This document shows, piece after piece, positions 25,272 through 33,664 of a stretch of DNA of 64,000 nt; within the stretch, counting starts at the first letter, position 1, and every line of letters starts with the position of its first letter. Below the pieces are notes generated by a model. The model was not told the origin of the DNA. It did not search any database and saw only the letters and a program-made list of their open reading frames with translations. The DNA lies in contig NZ_CP160453.1 in assembly GCF_040744945.1 (NCBI RefSeq), positions 4,650,001-4,714,000 on the forward strand. The letters run 5' to 3'. This DNA comes from Saccharothrix sp. HUAS TT1 (lineage in GTDB: Bacteria; Actinomycetota; Actinomycetes; Mycobacteriales; Pseudonocardiaceae). The position numbers and the translations under genes were made by a program.

Positions 25272-26405
25272 TTATCGGTGCGCGCGGTAGCGGGCCAGGA
25301 CGTCCTCGCGGAGCAGCGCGCCGAACCCGGCGGTCTGCAAGCGCAGCCCCAGCTGCGGTTCGGTGATGCCCAGGGCGGTCGCGGTGGTCGCCAGGTGCCA
25401 GTCGTTGGCCGCCAGGGTGGTCAGCAGGTAGGCGCGGCGGACCTGGGCCTCCGAGAGCCGGAAGGTCTTCAGGTACGCCGTGCGGCCGCCGTCGTCGGTG
25501 ATCAGCTCACCGATGTGGTTCTCCTCCTTCTGGCGGAACGCCGGCAGGAAGCGGGACAGCGTGTAGCCGCCCATCCGGTACACGCGGCTCATGGCGTAGT
25601 TCCCGCCCAGCAGGCCGCCGGCCATCCCCGAGTCGTGGAAGTCCGCCCACGACTCCTGCTCCCGCACCGCCGCCGCGCGCAGGTCCGCCAACGACGCCAC
25701 GTCGTCGGGCAGCCGCACGTCGAACGGGGGCACGGGCATCGCCAGGGTCGCGTAGTGGTGCACCAGTTCGCCGTACAGGTCCTGCACGAGGGTGGCGTGC
25801 AGCGCCCGGTAGTCGTCCGGGTGGGGCACGACGAACGCCGCGGCCAGCGCGTCGGCCACGTGCACCAGCACGCCGCACTGGCCCGGGTGGATCTCGAAGT
25901 GCTTCAGCGCGTCCACCAGGCCGGTGACCTCGTTCCCCAGGTAAGCCTCCTCCACGCGCGGCGACAGGCCGTGCCGGACGGCGCGCTGGGACCACTCGTC
26001 CCACACCACCGCCGGGCCGCCGAAGTGCAGCGCCAGGTAGCCCTCGACCGCCAGGTGCAGCGGCAGGAACCGCAGGCGGTTGCGCGCCACCCGCCGCGCC
26101 GTCCGGCGGTGGAAGCGCATCCGCACGCCGCGCGGCGGCCCGCCGGCGTCGCCCCGCCCCAGCTGCGTGCCGTACGTCGCAACCGGCGTGTCGTCGTCGG
26201 TCCACGTCGCCACGAAGCCGTGCGGGATGTAGGACACGTAGCGCGTGCGCCGGTCCACCTCGACCACCCCCGGCGCGGCGCCGTAGGGGCGGGCGTGCAG
26301 CCGCAGGCCGGTGATCGGCCGGTCCCGGGTCAGCGGCACCAGCCGGACACCGCCCCACACCTGCGCCGGCCGCGTGGTCAGCCCGGTCAGGTCCAGCTCC
26401 GCCAT
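25272..26405 (-). CDS. ARPP-2-like protein, partner of TROVE/VWA-like gene
   Basis: 377 residues. The start ATG overlaps the stop of the upstream gene by one base (TGATG), so the pair is translationally coupled. The protein has no signal or membrane segment. Conserved-looking parts are VRLVPLTRDRPITGLRLHA at the N-terminus, YGTQLGRGD, HLAVEGYLALHFGGPAVVWD, GQCGVLVHVADALAAAF and GGNYAMSRVYRMGGYTLSRFLP. The C-terminal 60 residues form a helix-turn-helix-like bundle (YLLTTLAANDWHLATTATALGITEPQLGLRL). It resembles the ARPP-type domains reported beside RNA-repair and ADP-ribose-related genes, but I assign that name with limited certainty. The coupling suggests it acts in a complex with the TROVE-like protein. 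Confidence 0.72.
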   Translation of the reverse strand: MAELDLTGLTTRPAQVWGGVRLVPLTRDRPITGLRLHARPYGAAPGVVEVDRRTRYVSYIPHGFVATWTDDDTPVATYGTQLGRGDAGGPPRGVRMRFHRRTARRVARNRLRFLPLHLAVEGYLALHFGGPAVVWDEWSQRAVRHGLSPRVEEAYLGNEVTGLVDALKHFEIHPGQCGVLVHVADALAAAFVVPHPDDYRALHATLVQDLYGELVHHYATLAMPVPPFDVRLPDDVASLADLRAAAVREQESWADFHDSGMAGGLLGGNYAMSRVYRMGGYTLSRFLPAFRQKEENHIGELITDDGGRTAYLKTFRLSEAQVRRAYLLTTLAANDWHLATTATALGITEPQLGLRLQTAGFGALLREDVLARYRAHR

Positions 26406-27808
26406 CACCCCTCCACCAGGAACCGGGCCACCCGGCCGTCGAAGTGCGCCCGCAGCTCGGCGAAACCGGTCGCGCCCTCGGTGAACCGGGCGAACTCCAC
26501 CAGCGCGGGCACGTCCTCCGCGTCGCGCACGCCGACGGTCGGCACCGCCGGCGCGAGCCGCTTCACGTCGAAGTCGACCGCGTCGTACACCGGGTTCAGG
26601 TGCACCGCGGCCACCCGGCGCCCCGGGTCGAGCTTCGCCCGCCACACCCGCAGCACCTCCGACGCGAGCCCGTACGGCGCGTTGTCCCAGCCGTCGGACA
26701 CGATCAGCAGCCGGTCCGGCGCGTGGTCCAGCGCGTCGAGCACCCGCATGCCCAGCGGCGTCATCCCGAAGGGGTGGGACAGGAGCGCGTCGGTGCGCCC
26801 GGACGTCCACAGCGGGACGTAGTCGGCCGCCAGCTCCGCCAGCAGGTGGTGGCAGGCCAGCGCGACCGCCAGCGGTCGGCGGCGCTTCTGCCCGGAGCCC
26901 GACGCCGAGAAGCTGTCGTCCAGCACCGCCGCGACCCGGCCCCACCGGCCCGCGTCCCGCCCGGCGGCCCGGACCGCCGCCGCGCGCAGCGCGCCGGTCA
27001 GCTCGTCGCGCCGCTCCACCCGCTCGGGCACCGGCAGGGCGAGGACGTAGGAGGCGAGGCGCGTCAGCGGCATCGACCCGAGGTCCACGGCCACCACGAC
27101 CTCGCCCCGCCGCGCGGACCCCTGCGCCCGCAACCGCTCCAGCCGGGTCATCCGGGGCTCGATGCGCTTGAGGAACGCCGACCGGTCGATCCCGTGCTTG
27201 GCGGCGAACCCCTCGGCCACCGTGTACGGCAGCCCGAAGACCGACGCCTGCTCGTAGTGCGCGCGCCGCCACGTCTCCAGCAGCGGGGTGTCGTAGCGGC
27301 GGCGGTCGCCGGGGGTGAACAGGAACGGGCCCAGCTCGCCGCCGGGCGCGACGTGCGCGTGCCGCAGCGCCAGCTTCACGCCGGTGCGGTACTTCACGGC
27401 GTCGAACGCCGGGTCGGGCCGACCCGCGAACCAGTCGCGGATGATCGCCCGGGTGCGCCGGTTGTTCACCCGCGCCCGCCGCAGCGCGCGGAACAGGTCG
27501 TACACGCGCTGCGGCGGCAGCGCCCGCAGCCGGCGCGCGATCAGCCGGCCCTCGACCCGCCGCTGGGCGGCGGTGGCGTCGCCGCTGGTCGCCAGCAGCT
27601 TGCGGACGATCAGCGCGGCGTTGTGGTCGTTGATGTCCAGCGCGAGCGCCGCGGCGTACAGGTCGCGGTAGTTGCCGATCACGTAGTCGTGCAGGAAGTC
27701 CAGCGACAGCCGCTGCTCGTCGGCGCCGCCGTGGAACTCGCGCTGCGCGGTGGACGTCGTCGCCGCGTTGATGAACATCAGCATGTCGTCGGCGGTGAGG
27801 GCGTCCAT
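26405..27808 (-). CDS. TROVE/Ro60-like protein with VWA domain
   Basis: 467 residues. The first 230 residues are a helical-repeat region (LHDYVIGNYRDLYAAALALD, VNNRRTRAIIRDWF, VKYRTGVKLALRH) and the remainder is a von Willebrand A-type fold. VVVAVDLGSM (238-246) is at the MIDAS position but lacks the full DxSxS, so metal binding is doubtful. VSDGWDNAP near 365 is the usual VWA loop. Helical ring plus VWA is the architecture of Ro60/Rsr proteins, which bind misfolded RNA and Y RNAs and assist RNA quality control after stress. The family call rests on architecture, and a general VWA protein is the alternative. It leads an operon with the coupled ARPP-2-like gene. Confidence 0.7.
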   Translation of the reverse strand: MDALTADDMLMFINAATTSTAQREFHGGADEQRLSLDFLHDYVIGNYRDLYAAALALDINDHNAALIVRKLLATSGDATAAQRRVEGRLIARRLRALPPQRVYDLFRALRRARVNNRRTRAIIRDWFAGRPDPAFDAVKYRTGVKLALRHAHVAPGGELGPFLFTPGDRRRYDTPLLETWRRAHYEQASVFGLPYTVAEGFAAKHGIDRSAFLKRIEPRMTRLERLRAQGSARRGEVVVAVDLGSMPLTRLASYVLALPVPERVERRDELTGALRAAAVRAAGRDAGRWGRVAAVLDDSFSASGSGQKRRRPLAVALACHHLLAELAADYVPLWTSGRTDALLSHPFGMTPLGMRVLDALDHAPDRLLIVSDGWDNAPYGLASEVLRVWRAKLDPGRRVAAVHLNPVYDAVDFDVKRLAPAVPTVGVRDAEDVPALVEFARFTEGATGFAELRAHFDGRVARFLVEG

Positions 27809-27881
27809 GCGTCCACGCTCCGGGAGTGGTGTCGGGGCCGGCCGGGGAGTGGGGGCGCGAACAGCGAATCATCGCTACCAA

Positions 27882-27912
27882 GCGGGTTCCGGAAGTCGCA
27901 CCGGAGTCCCGC
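27882..27912. other. Conserved-looking hairpin upstream of the TROVE-like gene
   Basis: GCGGG and CCGG segments at 27882-27892 pair with CCGG and CCCGC at 27901-27912 around an 8-base loop with a small internal bulge, about 75 bases before the TROVE-like start. It lies in the presumed leader and could be a leader hairpin or part of a small structured RNA. There is no direct evidence for either. Confidence 0.3.
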
Positions 27913-27987
27913 GGCCGGCTCGCGCACTCTAACAACGGTCCCGGTTCGGAGCACGCCCTTTCCGGGAGGACGGGCTCGCCGCACACC

Positions 27988-28030
27988 GACGCGACCATGC
28001 GGCCGGGTGTTCCGGCCGCATGGTCGCGTC
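27988..28030 (-). terminator. Strong hairpin terminator of the flavin monooxygenase gene
   Basis: A perfect 19-bp stem (27988-28006 with 28012-28030) with a 5-base loop starts 14 bases after the stop codon of the leftward gene ending at 28044. It separates that gene from the TROVE-like operon. Confidence 0.85.
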
Positions 28031-28043
28031 GATGTGTTTGGGG

Positions 28044-29228
28044 TTAGAGGAGGGGGGTGTTGGGTTCGAGGCCGCAGAGGATGCGGCCGTAGGTTTCGAG
28101 GTTGGTGTTGGGGTGCAGGACGCCGTTGAGGTTGAGGGCTTGGATGTCGCGTTCGATGCGTTGCATGGGTTGGTCGGAGTAGATGGAGGAGCCGCCGCTG
28201 GCGGTGTTGAGGATGTCGACGGCTTCCTTGGCGCGCAGGCAGGCGGCGGCGGCGTCCATCTTGCCCAGGGCGCGTTCCTCCAGGGTCCAGGGTTGGCCGG
28301 TGTGTGCCTTGGTGTCGAGGCGTTCGGCGGCGCGGTGGACGTGGAATTCGGCTTCGTCGAGTTTGACGGCGGCCTGGGCGACCTGGATGTGGGTGATGGG
28401 GGCGTCGGCCTGGTGTTCGTAGTCGGTGTAGGTGATCTTGCGGTTGGGGAGGCGGTCGAAGAAGGCTTCGCGGGCGGCTTTGGCCATGCCCAGGGCGGAG
28501 GAGCTGGTGACGGCGACGGCGTGGGGGACGAAGGGCAGTTTCCAGGTCAGGGAGTCGGCGTTGAGCTTGGAGAGGTGTTGGCCGTGCATGAAGACGGGGA
28601 GCATGGGCAGGACGCGGGCGTGGGGGACGAAGAGGTTCTCGGCGATGGTGGTGACGCTGCCGGTGGCGCGCAGGCCGGCGGTGTGCCAGTCGTCGACGAT
28701 GGTGAGGTCGGTCATGGGGATGGCGACGGTGGCGGGGACGTAGCCGCCGTCGTCGGTGGCCAGCAGGACGGAGTGGGTGTCCCATTGGCTGTGGGGGGCG
28801 CCGGAGTTGAAGTGCCAGCGTCCGTTGAGGATGACGCCGCCGTCGGTGGGGGTGGCGATGCCGCTGGCGTTGACGCCGCCGGCGATGCGGACGTTCGGGT
28901 CGGCGAAGATCTCGTCCTGGACCTCGTCGGGGAACAGGCCGGCCAGCCAGGAGCCCATGGTGAGGGTGGAGATGGTCCAGCCGACGGAGCCGTCGCCGCG
29001 GGCGAGTTCGGAGATGACGGCGGACACGGTGCGCACGTCGGACTCGTAGCCGCCGTAGCGGACCGGGACGCGCATCTTCATGATCCCGGCGTCGATGATG
29101 CCCTGGATCACGTCCTCGTGGATGACCCGGTGCTCGTCCTGCCAGGCGACGTGCTTGCGGATCAGGGGGACCAGGTCCGTCGCCCGGCCGACGAGGTCAA
29201 CCTGCGGTGGCGCCTCACTGATCGTCAT
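28044..29228 (-). CDS. Flavin-dependent monooxygenase, acyl-CoA dehydrogenase fold (copy A)
   Basis: 394 residues from the ATG six bases after GAGGAGC. It is a group D two-component-type flavin hydroxylase (HsaA/ActVA-ORF5/nitrososynthase relatives) with an acyl-CoA dehydrogenase fold. Features are MRVPVRYGGYESDVRT (N-terminal helices), ARGDGSVGWTISTLTMGSWL, the beta-domain (WHFNSGAPHSQWD, LRATGSVT) and the C-terminal Acyl-CoA_dh_2 bundle (TASGGSSIYSDQPMQRIERD). A catalytic glutamate for dehydrogenation is not apparent, as expected for oxygenases. It needs reduced flavin, but no reductase gene lies nearby. Codons favour GAA, GCC, CTC and GTC, unlike the paralogue at 34314. Substrate unknown; probably an aromatic or amino-sugar intermediate. 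Confidence 0.88.
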   Translation of the reverse strand: MTISEAPPQVDLVGRATDLVPLIRKHVAWQDEHRVIHEDVIQGIIDAGIMKMRVPVRYGGYESDVRTVSAVISELARGDGSVGWTISTLTMGSWLAGLFPDEVQDEIFADPNVRIAGGVNASGIATPTDGGVILNGRWHFNSGAPHSQWDTHSVLLATDDGGYVPATVAIPMTDLTIVDDWHTAGLRATGSVTTIAENLFVPHARVLPMLPVFMHGQHLSKLNADSLTWKLPFVPHAVAVTSSSALGMAKAAREAFFDRLPNRKITYTDYEHQADAPITHIQVAQAAVKLDEAEFHVHRAAERLDTKAHTGQPWTLEERALGKMDAAAACLRAKEAVDILNTASGGSSIYSDQPMQRIERDIQALNLNGVLHPNTNLETYGRILCGLEPNTPLL

Positions 29229-29248
29229 CTGCGCTCCTCGATACGATG
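29219..29248 (-). repeat. 30-bp leader identical to that of the paralogue at 34294
   Basis: Bases 29248-29219 on the minus strand are identical to 34294-34323 on the plus strand. The repeat covers the Shine-Dalgarno, the start codon and the first three codons of two paralogous monooxygenase genes. The rest of the genes has diverged, including most synonymous sites. Confidence 0.9.
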
Positions 29249-29453
29249 ACAGGGACAGGAAAGTAAGAGGTGGAACTCCCGCCGGACTCGGCGGTCCCCG
29301 CTCGGGATCGTGCAGCAGGTCTTTTCCTGCTGTCCGGTTGGGCGGCAATCACCGTCGGTTGTGGACAACTCTGGCACGGTGCTGCATTCGGGTACTTCTC
29401 CCACGTTGCGCAGTGCTCGGGAAAACTCGATCCGCACCAGCGGTAATCACGCC

Positions 29454-29492
29454 GACGAACGCGGCCGGAGCGTTGCTCCGGTCGCGTTCGTC
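29454..29492 (-). terminator. Hairpin terminator after epoxide hydrolase
   Basis: Eighteen-base arms (29454-29471 with 29475-29492), one G-U pair and a 3-base loop, 14 bases beyond the stop codon of the leftward epoxide hydrolase gene. Confidence 0.8.
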
Positions 29493-29505
29493 GATCCGGA
29501 CGACG

Positions 29506-30672
29506 TCAGAGCTGCTTGAGCGAGCGGGTGAAGTCGCGGACGTCCGCGATGAACAGGTCGGGTTCCTCGGCGGCGGCGAAGTGGCCGCCGCGGTCGAACT
29601 CGGTCCAGTGGGTGATGGTGGGCAGCACCCGCTCCGCGAACCGCCGGATGGGCGGGGCGATGTCGTGGGGGAAGACGGCGACGCCCGCGGGCATCGTCAG
29701 CGCCCAGGGCCCGGCCCAGCCCGCGACGGGGTTCTGGTTGGCGCGGTCCACGGACTCGTAGTAGAGCTGCGCCGAGGAACCGGCCGTGGCGGTGAGCCAG
29801 AAGATGCTGACGATGGTCAGCATGAGGTCCCGGTCGACGGCGTCCTCGGGCGCCAGGTGCGAGTCGGTCCAGTCCTTGTACTTCTCCACGATCCAGGCGA
29901 GCTGGCCCACCGGCGAGTCGGTGAGGGCGTAGGAGATCGTCTGGGGTCGGCTGGCCTGGAGCTTGACGTGGCCGGACAGCTCCAGGTCGAAGTGCTGGAG
30001 CTGCCCGAGCCGCCGCATGTCCTGGTCGGTCAGGTTCGCCATCTCGGCCGGGTCGTCCGGCGGGAAGGTGACCAGCATGTTCAGGTGGACGCCGGCGACG
30101 TGCTCCGGGTCGATGAGGCCGAGTTCGAGGGCGACGAGCAGCCCGAGGTCGGCGCCCTGGGAGACGTAGCGCTCGTAGCCGAGCTGCCGCATGAGCTGCT
30201 TCCAGGCGGCGGCGATGCGCTTGACGCCCCAGCCCGCGGCGCCGGGCGGGCCGGAGAAGCCGAAGCCCGGCAGCGTCGGGATGACGACGTGGAAGGCGTC
30301 CGCCGGGTCGCCACCGTGCGCGCGGGGATCGGTGAGCGGGCCGATGACGTCCAGGTACTCCGCGAAGGAACCGGGCCAGCCGTGGGTGATCAGCAGCGGG
30401 GTGGCGTCCGGCTCGGGGGAGGTGACGTGCACGAAGTGGATGTTCGCGCCGTCGATCTCGGTGGTGAACTGCGGCAGCGCGTTGAGCCGCGCCTCCATGG
30501 CGCGCCAGTCGTACCCGGTTCGCCAGTACTCGGCGAGCTCTTTGAGGTAGCCGACGGGGACGCCGCGCGCCCAGCCGACGCCCGGGACCTCGTCCGGCCA
30601 CCGGGTCTGCGCCAACCTGCGGTCGAGGTCGTCGAGATCAGCCTGTGGGATCTCGATGCGGAACGGTTGCAT
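29506..30672 (-). CDS. Epoxide hydrolase (alpha/beta hydrolase with EHN domain)
   Basis: 388 residues from ATG with AAAGG upstream. Residues 1-110 are the epoxide-hydrolase N-terminal helical domain ([25 protein letters not shown]), followed by the oxyanion motif HGWPGS (97-102), the nucleophile elbow GADLG (D175, where many relatives have GGDWG), cap helices, and the catalytic histidine in [10 protein letters not shown] near 362. These enzymes open epoxides to vicinal diols in detoxification or natural-product tailoring. It lies between a flavin monooxygenase and an MFS exporter, suggesting a small tailoring/export group, but a terminator separates it from the monooxygenase. Its codon use is normal for the region. 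Confidence 0.92.
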   Translation of the reverse strand: MQPFRIEIPQADLDDLDRRLAQTRWPDEVPGVGWARGVPVGYLKELAEYWRTGYDWRAMEARLNALPQFTTEIDGANIHFVHVTSPEPDATPLLITHGWPGSFAEYLDVIGPLTDPRAHGGDPADAFHVVIPTLPGFGFSGPPGAAGWGVKRIAAAWKQLMRQLGYERYVSQGADLGLLVALELGLIDPEHVAGVHLNMLVTFPPDDPAEMANLTDQDMRRLGQLQHFDLELSGHVKLQASRPQTISYALTDSPVGQLAWIVEKYKDWTDSHLAPEDAVDRDLMLTIVSIFWLTATAGSSAQLYYESVDRANQNPVAGWAGPWALTMPAGVAVFPHDIAPPIRRFAERVLPTITHWTEFDRGGHFAAAEEPDLFIADVRDFTRSLKQL

Positions 30673-31306
30673 GCGCGCGCTGCCTTTCGTCCGAGGATCG
30701 CTTCAAGCTACTAATCCCCGGGACGGCCGGGCAATGTCTGTGGAATACCCGATCGGTGTGCGGAGCTAACTGCGCATTCTCGAAGAAATGGTTGGTCCTG
30801 CGCATTGTGGAAGTTGTTCGGAGGGTCCTCGTCGACCATCCTATTCCGCCGTTCCGGACCGCCGCGGGACGGTCGTGACGATCATCCCGACCGGTCCGTG
30901 CCTGCTCGGCGAGGTTGTCGGGGCGGTGGGGCCGGCCGGTCCGGAGTCGGCCGCCACAGGGCAAGGCGGAAGAAGCGGTGTCCGGTTGCTCCTGGTTCGG
31001 GGAGCGGGTCTGAGCAGCGGTTCGACGCGCGTCCGCCCCCGTGATTGCCATGTTAGGGATGGCTCCCTATAGTCTAGCTCGGCGACTGGGTCACCCCCCC
31101 GCTGCGACCTGCGGAGGCACCCGTGGGCATGGGCGGGGCCGGAGGGCACGGGCGCCACGGAACCGCGGGGACGCGGGATCGGGCGTCGGGAACGGGCACG
31201 GAGGCGGAACGACCCGCCCGGCCCCTGCCGCCCCCCGCGTGACAGGACCGCACGCACCGATCACCACGCGTCAGCGACACGCAACAGCGACAAGGAAGAA
31301 GTGCAC
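30673..31306. other. 634-base divergent intergenic region
   Basis: Lies between the leftward epoxide hydrolase and the rightward MFS gene. Both promoters must be here. Small open frames are present on both strands but none has a binding site or codon bias that supports a gene. Base composition is uneven: a less GC-rich stretch near 30710-30840 suits the leftward promoter, and an operator-like palindrome with TATAGT at 31055-31073 suits the rightward one. Confidence 0.5.
31055..31073 (+). promoter_or_regulatory. Operator-like palindrome overlapping a -10 box for the MFS gene
   Basis: AGGGATGGCTCCCT (31055-31068, 5-bp arms, 4-bp spacer) runs directly into TATAGT (31068-31073), a good actinobacterial -10 element. 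A repressor bound here would block RNA polymerase. The transcript would carry a 5' leader of about 230 bases. No regulator gene lies next to it. Confidence 0.45.
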
Positions 31307-32533
31307 ATGAGTACCCAGCAAACGGCGCTGAGCCCCGGCAGGGCCAACCTGGTCCTGGCCACGCTGTTCCTCGGAATGTTCGTGCTGGGCAGCGGGGAAC
31401 TGCTCGTGGTCGGCGTGCTGGACCTGATCGCCGCCGACCTGCAGGTCACCATCCCCGCCGCCGGCAACCTGGTCACCGTCTACGCCCTCGGCCTGGCCAT
31501 CGGCGGACCCGTCCTGACCGCCCTGACCATCAAACTCGACCGCAAACTCGTCCTCATCGGCTCGGTCGCGCTGTTCGTCGCCTGCAACCTCGTCGCCGTG
31601 CTGACCCCCGACTACGCCGTCTTCATGATCGTGCGCTTCCTCATCGGCGCCTCACAAGGACTCTTCATCGCCGGCGCCTTCATCGCCGGCATGGCCGTCG
31701 TCGCCCCCGAACGCATGGGCCAGGCCATCGGCATCGTCGTCTCCGGCGTCTCCCTCGCCGGCGCCCTCGGCGTCCCCCTGGGCACCCTCGTCGGACAGAC
31801 CCTCGGCTGGCGCGGCTCCTTCGTCGCCATCGTCGTCGGCGCCGTCATCACCCTGCTCGCCACCATCGCCCTGGTCCCCCGCGTCCCACCCGCCGGCGGC
31901 GGCGCCGCCCACCAGGCCAAGTACGCCTTCGCCCCCCGCGTCCTGGCCGTGCTCTTCCTCAACTTCATCGTCTTCTCCGCCACCTTCGCCGCCCTGACCT
32001 ACATCGTCCCCTTCCTGCAGAACGTCACCGGCATCTCCGGCGCCTGGCTCAGCGCCTTCCTGCTCGCCTACGGCGTCGCCACCGCCATCGGCTCCTTCCG
32101 CGGCGGCAAATTCGCCGACTGGAACGCCTCCCGCACCCTCATCATCGGCTCCATCGGCCTGGCCGCATCCCTGCTGCTGCTCTACTTCGTCGGAACCGTC
32201 GCCTGGCTCGTCGCCCTCGCCCTGCTCGCCTGGGGCCTGTTCTTCTACAGCATGGTCCCCTCCCTGCAGGTCCGCGTCATCAGCCTCGCCGGCCCCGGCG
32301 GCCAACTCGCCCAATCCCTGCCCGTCTCCGCCGCCAACGTCGGCATCGCCCTCGGCGCCTTCGCCGGCAGCATCGCCATCGACAACTACAACGCCTCCGC
32401 CCCCATCATCGCCGCCGTCATCTTCGCCGTCATCACCATCGCCGTCGCCTGGGCCACCAGCTACCTCAAGCCCCCGGTCGTCACCGACGACACCACCACC
32501 GCAACCCCCCAAACCGCAACCGAACCGGCGTAG
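31307..32533 (+). CDS. MFS (DHA1-type) efflux transporter
   Basis: 408 residues from the ATG eight bases after AAGGAAG. It has twelve predicted membrane helices in two bundles of six, joined by a short cytoplasmic loop near residues 190-210 (RVPPAGGGAAHQAKYAF). The helix 2-3 loop carries the GGPVLTALTIKLDRK pattern, a relaxed form of the MFS motif A, and helix 4 has the RFLIGASQGLF pattern. The closest known types are drug or nucleoside/sugar exporters of the AraJ/PbuE class driven by protons. The C-terminal tail is a Thr-rich disordered segment. It shares the atypical GCC/CTC/GAA-rich codon use of the monooxygenase at 28044 and may have arrived with it. The substrate is not known. Confidence 0.9.
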   Translation: MSTQQTALSPGRANLVLATLFLGMFVLGSGELLVVGVLDLIAADLQVTIPAAGNLVTVYALGLAIGGPVLTALTIKLDRKLVLIGSVALFVACNLVAVLTPDYAVFMIVRFLIGASQGLFIAGAFIAGMAVVAPERMGQAIGIVVSGVSLAGALGVPLGTLVGQTLGWRGSFVAIVVGAVITLLATIALVPRVPPAGGGAAHQAKYAFAPRVLAVLFLNFIVFSATFAALTYIVPFLQNVTGISGAWLSAFLLAYGVATAIGSFRGGKFADWNASRTLIIGSIGLAASLLLLYFVGTVAWLVALALLAWGLFFYSMVPSLQVRVISLAGPGGQLAQSLPVSAANVGIALGAFAGSIAIDNYNASAPIIAAVIFAVITIAVAWATSYLKPPVVTDDTTTATPQTATEPA

Positions 32534-32572
32534 TACGAAAATCGTCGGACCGCTTTTCTCGCCCCTCGGGCG

Positions 32573-32615
32573 GCACGGTGGTGGCGCAATTCGCCACCAC
32601 CGTGCTCCCCTTTTT
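32573..32615 (+). terminator. Intrinsic terminator with T run
   Basis: A perfect 14-bp stem (32573-32586 with 32592-32605), a 5-base loop and a following TCCCCTTTTT form a classical Rho-independent terminator, unusual in this GC-rich window. Confidence 0.9.
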
Positions 32616-32718
32616 CCGTCACCGTGCTACCCATTCGCGTTCGGGCCGTGCGCGGCCGTTGTCGGGTCGATTCCCGACGCCCGGCCGTCCCCGGTCGCCC
32701 GGCGCGCCCGCGACCCTC

Positions 32719-32771
32719 GTGCAACTGTCAGGTTGCACGACGACCATCGACGTGCAATCATCTGGTTGCAC
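32719..32771. promoter_or_regulatory. Twin ArsR-type operators GTGCAAC-N6-GTTGCAC
   Basis: Two 20-bp inverted repeats, 32719-32738 (perfect 7-bp arms) and 32752-32771 (one mismatch), are centred 33 bases apart, about three helical turns, and end 30 bases before the SRPBCC gene. The downstream gene pair encodes an ArsR-type repressor, so these are very likely its autoregulatory sites. Confidence 0.75.
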
Positions 32772-32800
32772 TCAACGTTGGCACTTGAAGGAGTTTCCTG

Positions 32801-33247
32801 ATGAGCGAAGACCGGATCGAGCGCGACACCCTGATCGACGCCTCGGTGGAGCGCGTCTGGTCGCTGGTGGCCGCGCCCGGCTTCTGGGTGGCCGACCCGG
32901 AGAGCATCAAGGGCACCACCGCCGTCGAGGGCGAGTCGATGGTGGCCAAGAACCCGGATGACGGCGACTTCCCGGTCACCGTGGTCAAGGTCGAGCCGCA
33001 GTCCTACGTGGCGTACCGCTGGGCGCCCGCCACCCCCGGTCAGGAGCTGACCGAGGGCAACAGCACCCTGGTCGAGTTCACCCTGTCCTCCGAGGGCGAC
33101 AAGACGCGCCTGACCGTGGTGGAGAGCGGCTTCGCGGCGCTCGACGTGCCCGACGACCTGCGCGAGCAGACGTTCAAGAACCTCACCGGCGGCTGGCCGT
33201 ACGTGCTCAACGCGGCCAAGACGCGCGTCGAAGAGTCGACTGTGTGA
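32801..33247 (+). CDS. SRPBCC (AHSA1/START-like) domain protein
   Basis: 148 residues from ATG, with AAGGAG nine bases upstream. The sequence has the helix-grip fold pattern of AHSA1-type proteins: a first strand with IERDTLIDASVERVWSLVA, a central GTTAVEGESMVAKNPD, the PQSYVAYRWAP strand and a C-terminal amphipathic helix (KNLTGGWPYVLNAAKTRVE). Members bind hydrophobic ligands in a central cavity and are widely paired with an ArsR regulator, as here. Its stop overlaps the regulator start by four bases (GTGA), so the pair is one operon behind twin operators. The ligand is unknown. Confidence 0.88.
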   Translation: MSEDRIERDTLIDASVERVWSLVAAPGFWVADPESIKGTTAVEGESMVAKNPDDGDFPVTVVKVEPQSYVAYRWAPATPGQELTEGNSTLVEFTLSSEGDKTRLTVVESGFAALDVPDDLREQTFKNLTGGWPYVLNAAKTRVEESTV

Positions 33248-33597
33248 GGGCAGAACCCGACGGCGCGGTCGAGGAGGTCGGCAGTGTTCTCGTCGCGCTC
33301 GCCGACCCCACCCGTCGCCGACTGCTCGACCTCCTCGCCGCGCAGGGCGCGGTCACCGCGACGACGCTCGCCGGGCGGCTGCCCGTCTCCCGGCAGGCGA
33401 TCGTCAAGCACCTCGCCGTCCTGGACGCCGCCGGCCTCGTCGTCGGCAGTCGGGTCGGGCGCGAGGTGAAGTACTCGCTGCGGCCCGCCGGTCTGGACGC
33501 CACCACGCGGTGGATGTCCTCGCTCGCGGCCGACTGGGACCGTCGGCTGGCGGCGATCAAGCGCGCCGCCGAGGCAGTGGAACGCGAAATCACGTAA
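33244..33597 (+). CDS. ArsR/SmtB-type winged-helix repressor
   Basis: 117 residues from a GTG coupled to the preceding stop. The winged helix spans residues 12-95: ADPTRRRLLDLLAAQGAVTA, then LAGRLPVSRQAIVKHLAVLD as the recognition helix, then the wing VVGSRVGREVKYSLRP. There are no cysteine metal ligands, so this is the non-metal ArsR type that is co-transcribed with SRPBCC proteins and usually represses its own operon. The twin inverted repeats upstream of 32801 are the expected target. Confidence 0.92.
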   Translation: MRAEPDGAVEEVGSVLVALADPTRRRLLDLLAAQGAVTATTLAGRLPVSRQAIVKHLAVLDAAGLVVGSRVGREVKYSLRPAGLDATTRWMSSLAADWDRRLAAIKRAAEAVEREIT

Positions 33598-33664
33598 CAC
33601 CGGGACGCGTGGTGTGGCGACAGCCCCCGCCGCGAACTGTGATCACACAACGAGGAGATCAGAC

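Noticed and set aside
30788-31072. Small open frames in the region before the MFS gene
   Set aside because: Frames on both strands overlap each other, lack binding sites and have no third-position GC bias.
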